Assembly: GCA_964200075.2 (NCBI GenBank)
Contig: CAXNAA020000091.1
Coordinates: 1 to 28,972 of the forward strand
Direction: 5' to 3'
Source of the DNA: Sphacelaria rigidula
Lineage: Eukaryota; Phaeophyceae; Sphacelariales
DNA: 28,972 bases
Of this stretch, positions 28,211-28,972 are shown piece after piece; within the stretch, counting starts at the first letter, position 1; each line of letters begins with the position of its first letter. Position numbers and translations under genes: made by a program. A model generated the notes under the pieces. The model made no database searches and was not told the origin of the DNA. It was given only the letters and a program-made list of their open reading frames with translations.

Positions 28211-28972
28211 CGCTGAGCATCACACGTGCTCGTCTATGCGCGAGCGGGTTTGTACAAGTGGCGCTCTCAAATTTAAAAACTTGGCTCTCGAATTGCTCGT
28301 ATATAACCGTCGCAGATTGAAAAAATGTGGGCTCCCGAATCAAAATAAACGACGCAGGATAGGTCAAAATAACAGGTGGGGGTTAGATTCTCGTTTCTAC
28401 CGTTGGCGGTGGATATACTTTTTGCCTGCGCAAACACCGTAGGGTGATGCCATGCAGCAGGGATGTGCGTGCTGGACGCTGCCTTCTAAATGGATAGTAT
28501 TTCCAGTACGAGTACAACGGTACTTATCAATCGTTTCCCCCGGTATGCTTCTTCCTTGTTTCTGACCAAACCCGAATTTTCAATAACAAACGGTTAAGTC
28601 GAGGGTCTGTCGAGGGAACATTTTGGGACTCGGAGGCCCGACCCCGCCCCCCTCCCGGAGGGAACTTTTTCGAACGTCGTCGTGGTTTTTGAGATATTTT
28701 CTTATGAGTTTTTTTTGTGATTATTGTTGACATTGTTGAAAAAAAATTGATTAACGGACACTAATAAAACCAAAACTTCTGGCGGGCTTTGCGAGGTTCG
28801 TATATTTGCTTCTGCTCCTTGCCCGCCCTGTCCCGATAACCTCGGATGCCGGCAACGCCCACATACATCTATGAACAGCCTGGATTCGTTTTTGAGGTTC
28901 AACATTTAATTGAGGTTCAACGGACCATCGAAATTTTATTCACTTTGTTCAAAAGGCTCGGGATTCGCAACC
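28211..28972. other. No recognisable gene at the right edge
   Basis: Short repeats only: GGCTCTCGAAT/GGCTCCCGAAT (about 28284 and 28331) and TGAGGTTCAAC twice near 28893 and 28911. A T-rich block lies at 28686-28750. Two overlapping minus-strand ORFs of about 67 codons are unsupported. Confidence 0.3.

Overview
The window looks like nuclear DNA of an intron-rich eukaryote. The best guess is an alga of the stramenopile (brown-alga-like) kind, because of the style of its PPR repeats, its many short spliceosomal introns and its abundant decayed repeats; this placement is inference. There is no bacterial-style gene packing, and no rRNA or tRNA gene was found.

Only one gene can be reconstructed with confidence: a plus-strand P-class pentatricopeptide-repeat (PPR) protein. 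I placed 14 exons (7574-7668, 8119-8337, 8576-8687, 8993-9086, 9609-9856, 10102-10207, 10612-10721, 11089-11169, 11429-11712, 11984-12604, 12738-12912, 13082-13297, 13564-13788, 24204-24686). All splice phases agree. The joined coding length is 3069 bases (1022 codons plus stop), with about 24 PPR motifs. The first exon found begins at an acceptor in phase 0, so the 5' end, including any transit peptide, is not identified. Twelve introns are 133-522 bp, and one of these appears to be a GC-AG intron (12605-12737). The thirteenth is about 10.4 kb (13789-24203): it splits one PPR motif, and the final exon restores that motif in frame.

The giant intron carries a near-perfect 170-bp palindrome with an 8-bp target-site duplication (a MITE). 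It also holds a diverged direct-repeat pair 3.04 kb apart, a reverse-transcriptase-like fragment, a frame-broken pair of minus-strand ORFs, and a short LRR-like scrap.

The flanks are repeat-rich. On the left (1-7.5 kb) are two copies of a ~0.6-kb element built from a degenerate CCGACAGTTCTGTAAG motif, an 85-bp/42-bp AGCTCAT minisatellite whose units fold into hairpins, a frame-broken Ser/Gly-rich coding remnant, and a diverged 160-bp direct repeat. On the right (24.7-29 kb) are a 42-44-bp minisatellite with an internal palindrome, two copies of a ~180-bp element with a tRNA A-box-like stretch, and a three-piece inverted-repeat cluster. I see no second intact gene.
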